Shown: positions 37,401 to 48,772, counted from the first letter of the stretch. The stretch: DNA of 64,000 nucleotides from Chrysomallon squamiferum (GCA_012295275.1 CM022672.1:28687972-28751971); one strand, 5' to 3'. The notes: generated by a model from the sequence alone, not told the origin. Made by a program: numbers and translations.

Positions 37401-39098
37401 TGGTCAAGTCTGTTCGCAGGAAGACAGTTTGTAGAATTAACCTGTGAGCCAAAAAGTAGTGTAGGAATGAGGTTCACAATACCCATTTATATAAACACAA
37501 TCAGGTGGCAGCTTATTTCACAATACATTTGTGCAATAAACAAAAAGATAAGATTTCACACATGACCTCAAAATTTTAATCAAAAATAGATCAAAACAGT
37601 ATCGCAGACCAAAAACAGAGGAGCTTTTGAGTACCTAACAAAGATTTTACATTTTATCTGTCATTACTAACCCTGTGTCTACAGAACTAAAACACCACTC
37701 ATCTCTCATACCTTTTGAAATACATGTTATTTACAACCTTGTTAATTCCATTACTTTCCTGGCCACCACAGTCCACATGTAAATTGTTGATTATATACAT
37801 CCATAGTTTTAATGACAGATAGGAAGGTTACATTTATATCAACAAAGTTCCAAAAGATTAGGGCAATGGAATGGCTGTTAATTACAATATACTTTCAGGG
37901 CCAGAAATGCCCCATGGTCAGAATTACCCTACATTACCGTAAAACAAACAAATATAAGCAGATTTATTAACTGTTATAAATATCTGTTAACATCTATAAA
38001 GTGTTGTGTTTCAATTGAATTCAACAAATACTAGTAATACCAAAATTTTGTATAACGTAACAGCATGCTTGTCTAATGTTTGTTGTTCTGAACAATAATT
38101 GTTAAATGTTTTTTGCAACTGAATCTAGCCATTTTTCACAGAATAACAAATAATCATAAAAAACTTAGTGAGAACAGAAAATTTCCACCGAAAAATTCTA
38201 ATACAAGGGGAAAAAAGAAACAAAAAAACATTTGTCAAACTATGGGTGGAGAAGTATATGTATGAAACTGGTGCTAAAATGGATCTGGTTTCCTAACATT
38301 TACAGACTGAACAGTGTCAGTAATTGTGGACAGATACTTAGGATACAAGTCCTATATCAAAACTGAAAAGCCAAATTAAAAATACGAAGTTCCTTTCTTT
38401 TTCAACAACAATAACTTATAATCTACATTCTTCCCAGCGAATAATATGAAATCACCAGATAATAATCACTGAAAAACAATTATTATTTTCTTCTTGATAC
38501 TTGCTGTTTGTACATTTAACACTAAATATGTCGGTAATAAAATCTTAATGAAAAGATGGTCATTTTGTTTTCTGCTTTTCTGACATAAGATTTCTGGTAA
38601 TTTTTCTTAGTCAGCTACAGTTCATTATTACTAGTATCATGACTTAATGCTAAATGTTACAAAGACAGATAATAATGAATGAATACATTTGATGCATCAC
38701 TAATAATTTCAAAGGAAAACAGATTTATATTTATTTTATTTACTGTGATAAGCAAATAAATTACATCAGTATGCACTATTCCTTATTGCACATATAAAAA
38801 GGTAATAACATTTCAGTAAAAACATAATATTAGGACTACAATTAAATCAAATATCATAGCCTTCTTCAAAAAATTAACAGATGTATGACCCATTCTCAAA
38901 AAGGTGATCTCTGACATGAGAAACATTATAAAATATACCTGTTATTTGTATTATTTATGAAAATGTATCAAAAATGCATTTAAAATGATTTTATTGACAT
39001 GAAAATCACTGGCAAAATGTGATCAGCTGCCCATGACATTAACTTCTGGTCTTCCATACTAAAGGAGGTGTAATCATGAGATTATGCAGGTTCCTTCA
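34424..39098. other. Proximal part of M's large intron
   Basis: AT-rich with (TG)n at 36414-36446, T-runs and scattered short frames without recognisable features; a possible relic at 36844-37020 is listed separately. Confidence 0.4.
36844..37020 (-). pseudogene. Possible relic zinc-finger exon upstream of the array
   Basis: An acceptor-like GAAATGTTTTCAG precedes a frame reading KEYFIFSSFGFNIPNE, then IHFAELN, which lines up with a first finger if both Cys had become Phe. The entry phase is off by one. The match is weak and could be chance. Confidence 0.25.
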
Positions 39099-40706
39099 TC
39101 ACTGTCCAACCTCCCACTGGACAGATGCTTGAAGAGGGCAAAGAATTGTTCTATTGCAACAGTAATCTGTCTCTCTGTTTTTGTAGCAGGCAAGTCTCTT
39201 CTTTCTGTAATTGTCAAATGTTTGGCTAGTCATGTTCTTTTTTCTCTTTTGTTGAGTTTCTTTTTCTCTGATCATTCCACAGCTTTTTTTATCCATTCTT
39301 GGTTGAGGCTTTGCTGTCTTTAGTTTTGAGTTCACTGTAATACATAAGAATAAAAACAATAAGCCACTTTGTTTGCATTATGAAATAATTTTTCAAAATC
39401 TTGAAACTGTGCTGTTTATGACAATTCTTTGAGAAAGCAAAAATATAGAAAGTGTTGGGTGTAAGACCATAAGCCTTAAACAGATAAAGAAAAGAGGAAA
39501 ATGTATTGCTACTAAGGAATTTTTTTCAAAGAAGGCAATGTACCGATAAGCCTTTGATCGAAATCTGCACAAAGCTTGTTGATGGTCCTTCTGCTCTTGT
39601 GTCTTTTGTCTCTGCCTCATCTGTCTTGCCCACTCTGTGTCTTTTTCCTTGATGAGCTGGTACCTAAATGAATAAGATGCATGTGTTATATTAAGAATTT
39701 CAAAGCAAAATACATTCTAAATGTAACACATTCACAGTGACACTATTTTAAACAACATTACCAAAGAGTGATACCACATACTGCATTAGTGATTGTGACA
39801 ACAGCCAACAATATTGAAAAATAATTTCTTCCAGAAACTGCTGAGGAGATAACCATAAACTAAGCAATCAAACATACACTGGACAGACCACATACAAACA
39901 TGCAGATGTGCAAGTTGAAAAATGATACATACCACACTGGGTCCTGTTTAATATGTTCTCTGAGACGCTTGCTTCTTTCTGCAGCAGATAGAGTGGGCTG
40001 CCTCCTAACCTCCATCTTTGTAGAACCTTTCATTTTGGGTAGTGAACAATAGTGGATTCAAATTTCAAAATCAAACATTGACATTTTATTCTTTTTAAAT
40101 TCATTCCTGATGATCCTATTCTTACATTAATGCTCATACACAGCTATAAAAAATGGATAACCAATTTTGGCATGTGTTATTCAGTAAGGAAGAGCAAAAA
40201 GGTATTCTGCAAGGGAAAAAAAAAATCTACAATAAAAAATAAAATTAAAAAGAAATTAAATTTCCCAAATAAAAATTATTTTTCCATCACTTTTACAAAG
40301 CATTACTGAAACAAATACTATGATCAAAGTTCATTATTTTAAATCTCTCTTAAAAACAAAAATAACTAAGAGATTTTCAGTATATCAAGCTCAATGTACA
40401 AGATTAAAATTCTACGTAATCAATTATATAGATATAATCAAGAACATTAATCTATTAAAGTTGAATAAAAATAAACAGTAGGTCAATTTTATTTAAGTGA
40501 TGATCATATGCAAACAGTGGTTTGTTTAGTATCCAAACTGCCAAATTAGATGATTCTTGCTGAAACTAAAAAATTGTGTGACCTCTGCAGATTTATTTTG
40601 CACAAATAAAGTTAAATATCTGATCTACATTTAAGAGTATTTTTTTAAGTGAAAAGTACTCACCTTTTATTTTGAATCTGTATGATTCTCTGATGCTATT
40701 TTTCAT
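39099..40706 (-). CDS. Nested small gene for a very basic protein (AAER-type)
   Basis: Exons read: 40706-40664 (start MKNSIRESYRFKIK, donor AAAAG/GTGAGT), 40026-39933 (GSTKMEVRRQPTLSAAERSK...), 39663-39544 (YQLIKEKDTEWARQMRQRQK...) and a fourth at about 39334-39099. The first three join in phase (1, 2, 2). The acceptor of exon 2 (AAAATGAAAG) has a poor pyrimidine tract. The product is Arg/Lys/Gln/Glu-rich and helical, of a type widespread in animal genomes as short uncharacterised proteins. Exon 4 continues basic (REKETQQKRKKN) in a frame that does not match exon 3's donor phase; the matching frame stops after about 15 codons. It lies on the same strand inside locus M's large intron but its entry phase does not fit M's last shared exon, so I treat it as a separate gene with its own 5' end. 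Confidence 0.55.
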
Positions 40707-42765
40707 AGGAAAATTAAAAATACTTCTAGAACAACAAAATGGAAAAATGTATTTCGTAAGTCATTAAAAAGGTTTTTAATTCCGGAAATGTTAAAGGCGG
40801 TAATGCGCACGAGGTGGATACAAGCATTAGCAAAACAATGTGTCCTCGGATGATGGCAAAAATGTCAAATAACTCTACAATGCCTGTAAAACAGCTGTAT
40901 GTAATACACTGGTTGTAAATCTGTTATTTGTGTAAATTTCTGCCATAAACACTTTTATAAATTAAATAAGTCAAATTCAGTATGGACACAACAAAGTAGT
41001 TTCAAGTTCTGCTTAACTTTTACCTCATTGTATACTTGTGTGTTTTTTTGGCAAAACAAAACTGACCTAATGACTTATGAGCCACAAAATAGAGTCAGAT
41101 ATATGAATGATAGCCATAAAGCATTATTTCTGCTTCTGGATATCAATATCTGAATGGTTTATGTTCTGCACATTATGTCTTAAAAGATGTGACTATGTTT
41201 AAGAGGAGTGGAGAGCATCAGAAGTGTTTATGATATTTCATTAAATAACACACACACAAACACAAACAATGATGATTTTTTTTTTTTTTTTTAACAAATG
41301 TGTCTTTATTAGCTATCAGTTATACAGCATGTTCAAAAACCAGTTAAACACTTGTAAATTAATCAAACACACCAACAACTCCCTATCTCACCTTTTGAGA
41401 ACAGGTCGTATCTGAATTATATCGTCTTATATTCTGAATATTTTTAAACATTATTCTGTTTAAAGATATTTTCCCAAAATACTTGTTGTTTTAGATAACA
41501 AGAACAATCCAAATAACTATTCTTTTATTTTCATGAAATCTTAATATAAAATAAAAATACTCCGACACCATTTACATTTTTATGGTGAAACTGCCACCAT
41601 GTTTAATGCATATAAACATTAAAAAAAATTAAAATAAGAAACATAAGCAATTAACAATTTCAAATTTTATTTTCTACTATAAGCATATTATCAGCAATTT
41701 TGTTTTGTATAAAACTTTTTTACAGGATACACATTTATATCCCAAAATAAGGTTAGATGTAAATCAATTTTTTAAAAAAGATTTATAAAGTTTGAATAAA
41801 TTTTAATTTAGCTTTAGAAATGTTACTATTTAATGTGAAATATGCCTTAATTTTATTCTGTCAGCAAAAATACTAATTTTAAGATACTCAAATATACAAG
41901 AATTACCTACATAACTGTTTCACTCTATTAGAAATGTCTAACATATTTAGACAGGAAACCAAAACATAAATACCTATTGAAGATGGGATTGTGAAGTTAT
42001 GTAAAAACACATAGAATCGTGGAATTTATCATTCTTAAACATTTAATGTATTTTTTTCTTCAGAATTTCAATTAATCTTTTTATGACTGTTTTAAGACAA
42101 AATATTGATCATAATATTATTCATAATATTTTCGATATGAACTCCAGCATAATACCCTGTGTTTTCTTGGATGTTATGTTTAATTATCACTGCAAAGTAA
42201 CAAACTGTATAAACATTCCAATAATTTTTATTTTCAGTAGCTAAGTTGCATAAGCTGTATAATTTGCATAACTTGCATAACTAATTTATCTGATGCGAAA
42301 CAGTACACATTTTGATAATTACGAAATTTTAAGAATTTATTAGTGTTTAGAAAACACTGACTACTTTAAATTCAAACTCACCTTATGACTGTAATTAAAA
42401 TATTTATTATTCTTTTGACTTTATGCTGCATTTTCTTTAGCTAAGTAACCTATCCGACAGTCAACTGTTTTGTATACACCTTACCAAATTTGTTAAACTT
42501 CATTTTAATAATATCACTGACATTAAATTTGTTAAGAAAAATTTAAAAAATTAATAATAAAAAATAGAAAATAAAAAATCATAATTTAAAAATCTGTAAA
42601 AACTTTTTAAAAATGCTGAAAACATGGTAGCAATTTCTGTAACTTTGAGACATCTTTAATTCAAGCAACTAACATATTACAGTTGTTTATTCAGAAAATA
42701 TTTCCAATCAGATTATAAAAAGAAACATGTTCACATATTTATGTTTTATACATGAAAATGTAAGA
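40707..42765. other. Distal part of M's large intron
   Basis: The first 290 bases are the 5' region of the nested gene, with CpG-bearing sequence (GGCGGTAATGCGCACGAGG near 40796-40814). The rest is AT-rich with nothing recognised. Confidence 0.4.
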
Positions 42766-45637
42766 GGGTCATTCCGTGTCAAATCACCCAATGGTTTAAA
42801 CCCGACCGTCTCAGATTTTTATGAAACTTGGTAAACTTGTTGACTGGGATCCCACAGCACCAAATCTGAAATTTTAGCCCAATCAGACCAGTGGTGTGGG
42901 AGATACTGCCCACCGAATTTTGAGATTTTTGCCAAAAATGGGTGTGACCACCAACCTTAGAACCCTCATATCTCAGCAACTACTGGGCCAATCTTCATAA
43001 AATTGGTATTGTTAGAAAGGCAAAATGACAAGGATTCCAAATCTGCCATTTTTGTTTAGTTTGGAAAATACTGGAGTACCTTGACCTTTTGACCTTTGCT
43101 ATGACCTTGAAATTGACCGTGTGGATCACGTGATCTTGAGATGACCTTTAATGAAATTTTATCTCCCACATGTTAACTAAAACATATAAAAGTTTCCTGG
43201 GTGTAATATTTTTTGTTTAGCCACAATATAGATTTAAAAAATGCACATACATGAAAATAACACCTTTTCAGCCATTAACATCTGATTAACTAAAACCTGA
43301 ATGATCAATTCTGGATGCTAGGAATCACCATCTCTCTTGATCATTGAGTAAGACATTGTAGGCCTACATGTATGCATAAAGTTCAATATAAAAGTTTCCT
43401 GGGTATAATATTTTTTGCTTAGCCATAACAGAGATTTAAAAAAGGCATACCTGCATGGATGATTGATACAATGCATTAGAATGTACATTTTCTCTGAGAC
43501 TAAAAACTCATCTTTGGAGTTAAAACCCACCTGACATGTCTGAAGGAATGCCTGAAGGATATGAAAAGATGCCAATGGCATGACATGTTCTACACAATCA
43601 GGCTCAAAGGGTTAACAGGAAGTGATGCTTCAGGCAGGTCAGGAACTCCTTTAGATCCCCTGGTGCAATCCCCATCGAGCACATGGCAATTAGAAGTTTA
43701 AGACAAAGAAGTTTCTTCATCTGCATTTCTTTGACAATCTGAAGCTTTTTAAGTTGGACACAATGTCAGATGTTGATAAGTAAGCATTGTTTTCTTCATA
43801 AAACCTATTACGTCATTTTATCATGTCATGTGGCCTTGCCACTGGCTTTGAACAAGGTTTCAGTCAACAACAGTTCAACCCAGTCTGATATCAAACGTCA
43901 TCAAGTGAGGTACTGCCTAATGTATTTGTACACCCAGTCTTCGGCACAGAGTATGAACAAGGTCTACCTTCACCTTAATAAACTGTGATTTATACTTGAG
44001 AAGATTGACATAAATGCCTAAGACTTGTGAGCCTTTGGCAATAACACATGTACTCTGCTGCCATTTTATGACCTGCTTAACTTTACTGAAAGGGTTTCAG
44101 GATTTGATTTAATATTTAGGAAAGCATTGACTTTGTTCTATTGAATTGAAGGTGCAGGCCAATACTGAAAATCCTTATTTCTTCCAGGGCTAACTGCAGT
44201 TTTAACTCTCCTGAAAATGTGTGTTATCAACACCATTATATAAAAAAGGAGTTGTTGCGAAGTGTATGGAAAACTGAGGAAGTCGAACTCCTCACTCTTT
44301 GAAGTGGGATCAAAACAAGGGACATCAAGAGTATCTGTTCACATCATGAACAAGAACTTTTAATCAAATTTTCAACATTGCAGAAAAACTGTTGTGATCC
44401 CCTTAATTGCCACCCTGAGCAAGCACGCACTAGATCTTTAAGAATTGTTAGCATGGGCACTTACAAATGCTTAGTAAATCCTCCAAAGACACAAGTGCCA
44501 GGAGACAAGTTGTGCTGTGACTGTCTGATTACCCTTCAGAAATCAAATGTCCTGCAGAGGATGGCTTTAGTATAGGTGGTATTACAATGGGAGAATTTGG
44601 TGATAACTTGCCAGACAAACCGCTGGTTGTTGTTTCCCCAGAAAAGGACTTTGATTTGAATTCTATTCTGTCGAGTTTAGGCGAAACTCCTGTCAAACTC
44701 CATTCACTAGCACGTTCCAGTAAATGAATGAAAGGACAGAAAAAAAACTAGCATCAGCTACAGTAACATTAAAATGACATCTTAATGTCTGAATCCTGCC
44801 CAGAGGGTGTGCGAATCTTAATTTTGTCACCCGTTACCATTGAATGGACAATGAATTGAAGGAGGACATAATCCAATTTTATGAAAGTGATGAGAACAGT
44901 AGAATGTTCCTGGGAATGAAGGATACAGTGAGCATTTGAAACAAACATGGTGAGAAGGTTAAGCATCAGAAACACCTAGTTCTCTCAAATTTATGTGAAC
45001 TTTATGTATACATGTAGGCCTACAATGTCTTACTCGATGATCAAGAAAGATGGTGATTCCTAGCATCCAGAATTGATCATTCAGGTTTTAGTTAATCAGA
45101 TGTTAATGGCTGAAAAGGTGTTATTTTCATGTATGTGCATTTTTTAAATCTATATTGTGGCTAAACAAAAAATATTACACCCAGGAAACTTTTATATGTT
45201 TTAGTTAACATGTGGGAGATTAAATTTCTTTAAAGGTCATCTCAAGATCACGTGATCCACACGGTCAATTTCAAGGTCATAGCAAAGGTCAAAAGGTCAA
45301 GGTACTCCAATATTTGGAGATTTGGAATCCTTGTCATTTTGCCTTTCTAACAATACCAATTTTATGAAGATTGGTCCAGTAGTTGCTGAGATATGAGGGT
45401 TCTAAGGTTGGTGGTCACACCCATTTTTGGCAAAAATCTCAAAATTCGGTGGGCCATATCTCCCACACCACTGGTCTGATTGGGCTAACATTTCAGATTT
45501 GGTGCTGTGGGATCCCAGTCAACAAGTATACCAAGTTTTATAAAAATCTGAGACGGTCGGGTTTAAACCATTGGGTGATTTGACACGGAATGACCTTCTT
45601 ACATTTTTTTTTGGGGTGATTTGACACGGAATGACCC
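42766..45637. mobile_element. Foldback transposable element, 2.87 kb
   Basis: Two inverted arms of about 620 bases (42766-43384 and 44997-45637) flank a 1.6 kb centre. The termini start GGGTCATTCCGTG. The right end carries a duplicated terminus (45595 and 45637). AAGA flanks both outer ends (42762-42765 and 45638-45641), a 4-base target duplication. The arms contain E-box and AGGTCA-like motifs only as part of the repeat. No transposase frame survives, so it is non-autonomous and the superfamily is not assigned. Confidence 0.85.
43385..44996. other. Centre of the foldback element, unassigned
   Basis: This 1.6 kb is unique within the window. The stretch 43388-43450 repeats part of the left arm (AAAGTTTCCTGGGTATAATA). 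A plus-strand frame at 44378-44575 has paired Cys (NCCDPLNCH and KLCCDCL) that could be a remnant of an element-encoded zinc-binding domain. A second frame at 43770-43988 has no features. The region has a higher GC content than the flanks. Confidence 0.3.
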
Positions 45638-45732
45638 AAGAATAAATAATTTTAAATTTTAAAATAATTGCATTTTTATGTGTTGCTTGAATTACAATAT
45701 CTCATAAAATGAGAAAATAATGGGACACTTAC

Positions 45733-45788
45733 TGTTGGCCCATGTCCCACGATGCACCTCCTGGTGAGTCAGATGTGTTTACAGAGTC
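45733..45788 (-). CDS. Locus M last shared exon (56 nt), the splice hub
   Basis: The acceptor TTGATTATTTCAG precedes 45788; the donor is CAACA/GTAAGT. Eighteen codons (DSVNTSDSPGGASWDMGQ) plus two bases CA are encoded. The remaining codon is finished by the first base of whichever zinc-finger exon is chosen; CA+A or CA+G gives Gln, while CA+C (used by the 28124 exon) gives His. The donor is followed 95 bases later by a foldback transposon and then an 11 kb intron before the first finger exon. The L-locus exon at 3076-3128 has the same entry and exit phases and nearly the same size (53 nt), and I take it as the equivalent exon. Confidence 0.85.
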
Positions 45789-46019
45789 CTGAAATAATCA
45801 AGTTTTTTAAGTATAATAATTCAACGGTGAAAAATAAGCTATTTAAAAAATATATTTTTTAAGTTATTTTATGAAAGTTACTTTATTATTGAAACAGATT
45901 ATAGAAAAAGTTAACTTAATATTACTGATTTGCATGTAATATTATTATTACAGGTATTGCTAGCAAGCTCTTCAATGTAAATTTAAATAAATAAAACATT
46001 TAAAATTCTAATTCATTAC

Positions 46020-46381
46020 CCCATAAGTGCTCTGTGTCATGGACTGATCCCCAGAATAAGCTGCTGAAGTCTGATCACTGTTGTAAGCAGTGTCACCAGG
46101 AAATGTTTTTACCTCTGTGTCAGAGGGATTGTCTATCACCATATAAGGAATGTCTTCTTTTTCCAATTTTACTTCTACAGGTATTGGCAATCTAATACTT
46201 TCATCTAATGATGCAGATTTGGCAGTTATTGCTGTTGAGGTACTAGAAGCTGTATTTGATGTTGATGTTGCTGATGATATTCCTGGATAATTATTTTTCA
46301 TTGAGTCTATGTCTGCCTGTGATACTTCAGCTATTTCACGAGCAGCATCAAATAAGGACTGTAAGCTTTCATCAACTTTAT
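46020..46381 (-). CDS. Locus M shared coding exon 2: acidic linker with SUMO-type motif
   Basis: The acceptor is CACTTTCAG before 46381 and the donor TATGGG/GTAATG after 46020. The exon enters at phase 1 and leaves at a codon boundary; 362 bases plus the one carried over give 121 codons. The protein begins DKVDESLQSLFDAAREIAE, likely a short amphipathic helix, followed by a Ser/Thr/Ala-rich stretch. PVEVKLEKEDIPYMV then contains VKLE, a perfect consensus for SUMO conjugation (hydrophobic-Lys-x-Glu), which is often found in repressive zinc-finger proteins. It ends Gln/Ser/Thr-rich. Phases match both neighbours exactly, which is the main support for the splice model. Confidence 0.85.
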
Positions 46382-46621
46382 CTGAAAGTGTATATATTTA
46401 CATAAACTATAAATAAATGTAATGAAAAAGTAACAAATAAAACAAGAGTAATATTCTTAAAGCATAATTTATATTTGTCATATCTGTCATATTCAGCTTC
46501 TCTGAAGTTTATATCTTGCTGATGACATTTTAATTTGTGAAGTAATAAATAAAGCATTATTCAACAATGCAAATAAACAAAACAGAAGTGTTACTTATTA
46601 GTTATGACTTCTTGCACCTAC

Positions 46622-47399
46622 CTTTTTTAATAGTTGTTACATGAGAACTATCTAGATTCTGATATGGTCGTTTCTGACCTATGTTTGCTGGTGATCGAGG
46701 TGTCATAGAGGAAGGTGAGCCAACTGTTGCATGAGGACTGCTAGATTCAGACGATGCATTCCAAGAATCTTTAATTTCTGCTTCCAGTGGACGAGGCATA
46801 ATCTGTAATGGCTGCCCTTCCTCATGTTGATGCTGTCTACTTGATGTTGATGAGTCTAGTGGATCATTAGCCAGTGAAGAAGTTTCTCTCAACTGACTAG
46901 AAGAGGCATGTGTTCTTTGGCTTGAATGAAAATTATGTCTTTGATTATGAGTAGAAATTTGCTTCCTTGGAGTAGTATGACTTGGATAGTTTGAATGATG
47001 CAAAACAGTTTCTGGGCTTTCTCGTAAAACAATGGTTACTTCTTCAGAATGGGATCGACCTGTTCTTGACTCATGGTCTCTAGGAGCAGTGTTTTCATTG
47101 CCATGTGAACTGGTATATTTAGGCATTTCCTTTCTGAGTGTTTTAAATGCTTTTGTGCAGTAGCTTTCACTTATTACACTGCCGTTACTCTGCAACATTT
47201 CACTAAGAACGTATCTTTCTTTCTTAAAGTTGTCTATTTCAACAGCCAGATAACCACTCAACTCAACACCCTGATCAAAATCCAGGTACTCTCGACAGAG
47301 TTTTTGCATTGCTTCAACAAATGAAGTGAAGAATTTCACAGAATACTGTTTATCCATTATGCTAAGGGAGCCTTTTTTTTTTTTTTTGGTCAATGAAAC
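46622..47399 (-). CDS. Locus M shared coding exon 1: conserved N-terminal domain and Ser/Thr-rich linker
   Basis: The acceptor is AACTTCAG before 47399 and the donor AAAAAAG/GTAGGT after 46622. I start the protein at the ATG of 47357 (MDKQYS...), because the same start is used in the right-hand paralogue; an in-frame ATG 12 codons upstream comes from the A-rich leader. The exon gives 245 codons plus one base. Residues 1-75 (MDKQYSVKFF through FKTLRKE) form a compact, strongly conserved unit that I do not recognise; it lacks the hallmarks of BTB, SCAN, KRAB or ZAD domains. The remainder is Ser/Thr/His/Pro-rich with RTGRSHSEEVTIVLR conserved in the paralogue, and ends in a basic patch (TIKKG). 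The likely role is oligomerisation or cofactor binding for all isoforms, by analogy with other alternative-3'-exon zinc-finger genes. Confidence 0.85.
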
Positions 47400-47533
47400 C
47401 TGAAGTTTAAAAAAACATATATATATTTTATTTTAAATACTGTACAAATGTCAAAACTTCTTTTTTCTTTACTAGACATACTAAATAATTTTGTAATAAC
47501 TAGTTGGAAGTACTTAGGTTAGGTTATACTTAC

Positions 47534-47720
47534 AGTAAGTTAGTAACCCCATCTCCAAATATGCTCACAGTAAAATAACCAAAGAGACAGCTTTAAGCTT
47601 ATCGGCAGAAATGTATAAATAATGACAAGTGCGCATGTTCTATAGAAACTCGTAGGCAAATAGCTGCAGAAATGTAAAACCGATTCACCGCAAAATATCC
47701 ACCGCCATTATTTTTAATTA
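47534..47720 (-). promoter_or_regulatory. Locus M 5' non-coding exon and promoter region
   Basis: On the minus strand a strong donor (TACT/GTAAGTATA) at 47534 ends a probable untranslated first exon, separated by a 134-base intron from the ATG exon. Just upstream is TAATGGCGG (47702-47710, minus sense), an ATGGCG core of the YY1 type, in a locally CpG-richer stretch that also has CATGCGCA. The right-hand paralogue has AAAATGGCG in the equivalent place. The transcription start itself is not visible. Confidence 0.5.
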
Positions 47721-48510
47721 TATACATATGTTTGGTGACTGGTTAAAATAAATAAATGTAAAAAAAAAAAAAAAATGTATCAGTGCTTTTACATTAAGAT
47801 TTAGAATTAAAGCATATTTTTATCAAATATTGAAATAACATAAAATGTCATAAACCAATACCTTGAAAACGGCAATAACGCCAATAGTGAATTGTAATCA
47901 CAGTAATGTGTATAAAAAATAAAAATTAAATGATTTGTACTCTGCAGGAAAATAAAAATCGTCTTTATTTCCGAACATATCATCCTTTTACTATCTGTAT
48001 TTATTTCTTTATTTCAAATGCAGTGGAATTTTACTTTAAGACTTTAGTAAAAAATACAGGATTACATCATAATGCCAAATGCAAGTCTAGCTGTGGTAGC
48101 TTCGTTATTGTCCGCCATTAACATGATTGATTTGAAATGCGTTGTTCAAAGACGGTACTTTATGATAATGAACTTGTAATAATTAAACAATGATCACGAA
48201 TTTTACAACATTTTTGATATACGTACCAAATCGAAATTGTCTCTTTAAAGGTTAACAAAAAAACATTTGAGAAATGATAATATTTCACACAAATCTATAA
48301 CCTTCCTTTTTTTCCTTCCTCACTAAATCCGATTCTCCCACAATTACTTCCCTTGGTGGTAAGCCTTAAATTATAGACTTTACAAACCTTTTTTGTCTAT
48401 TTGGATAATCATAATTTTAAGGATGTTTATCAAATGAAATCGACGGTGAATGAATTATTTATTTTATGAAATGCACTGTTAACTAAAATGATATAAAATA
48501 AATGTATACA

Positions 48511-48772
48511 TGGCCGTAACTAGACTTTTTGAAATAAGACAAAAATATTTAGTCGCCGATAGTTTTGATGTCTGATGTCTTTTATCGAAACGATGTCAGT
48601 AGACTTCAAACTGTAGAAATAAATGAATTCATCCAGTGGATATCGTATCTATCGGAATAGAGATTGATATTTAACATTTTTAAAATAAAATCTTTGTATT
48701 AAAAAAAAAAAAATTGTCAGTTTCGGTATGATTCATTCATATATTTTTTCTGTCTGCTTTAGTTATGATGAA
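48511..48772. repeat. GTAACTA-ended repeat, copy 2
   Basis: It starts TGGCCGTAACTAGAC and shares AAATAAAATCTTTGTAT and TTCGGTATGA blocks with 57512-57817. The right end is diverged (TTTAGTTATGA). It is probably a MITE or SINE-like family; no coding capacity. Confidence 0.5.

Larger units (their letters stand above)
5400..47534 (-). other. Locus M: large gene with an array of alternative zinc-finger 3' exons
   Basis: This is the transcription unit inferred from splice logic. A non-coding first exon ends at a strong donor (47534). Three shared coding exons follow, and the third ends with two bases of a codon. Twenty-one terminal exons between 34423 and 6406 each begin after TTTCAG/TGCAG-like acceptors with a single base completing that codon (usually A or G, giving Gln), run through two zinc fingers and stop. 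Every intact exon length equals 3n+1, so any one of them can be joined to the shared part in frame while two in series cannot. Second fingers are mostly of the type (F/Y)-x-RKD-x-L, first fingers vary more, and the inter-finger linker is of the type VHEKVxxYxC rather than TGEKP. The arrangement resembles Drosophila lola; predicted products are nuclear DNA-binding regulators with a common N-terminus and swapped specificities. The one-gene reading is inference from uniform phase, strand and architecture; no transcript evidence is available here. Confidence 0.85.

Noticed and set aside
42779-45583. Two near-identical 66-codon frames (42779-42979 and 45383-45583)
   Set aside because: They lie in the two inverted arms of the foldback element and are identical because of the palindrome, not because they are genes.
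47133-47357. BTB domain at the N-terminus of locus M
   Set aside because: The gene layout made BTB likely, but the residues do not show the usual BTB landmarks; left as unrecognised.
48060-48120. Short minus-strand frame starting ATGGCGGACAATAACG
   Set aside because: It has a good start context but closes after 18 codons with no convincing donor.
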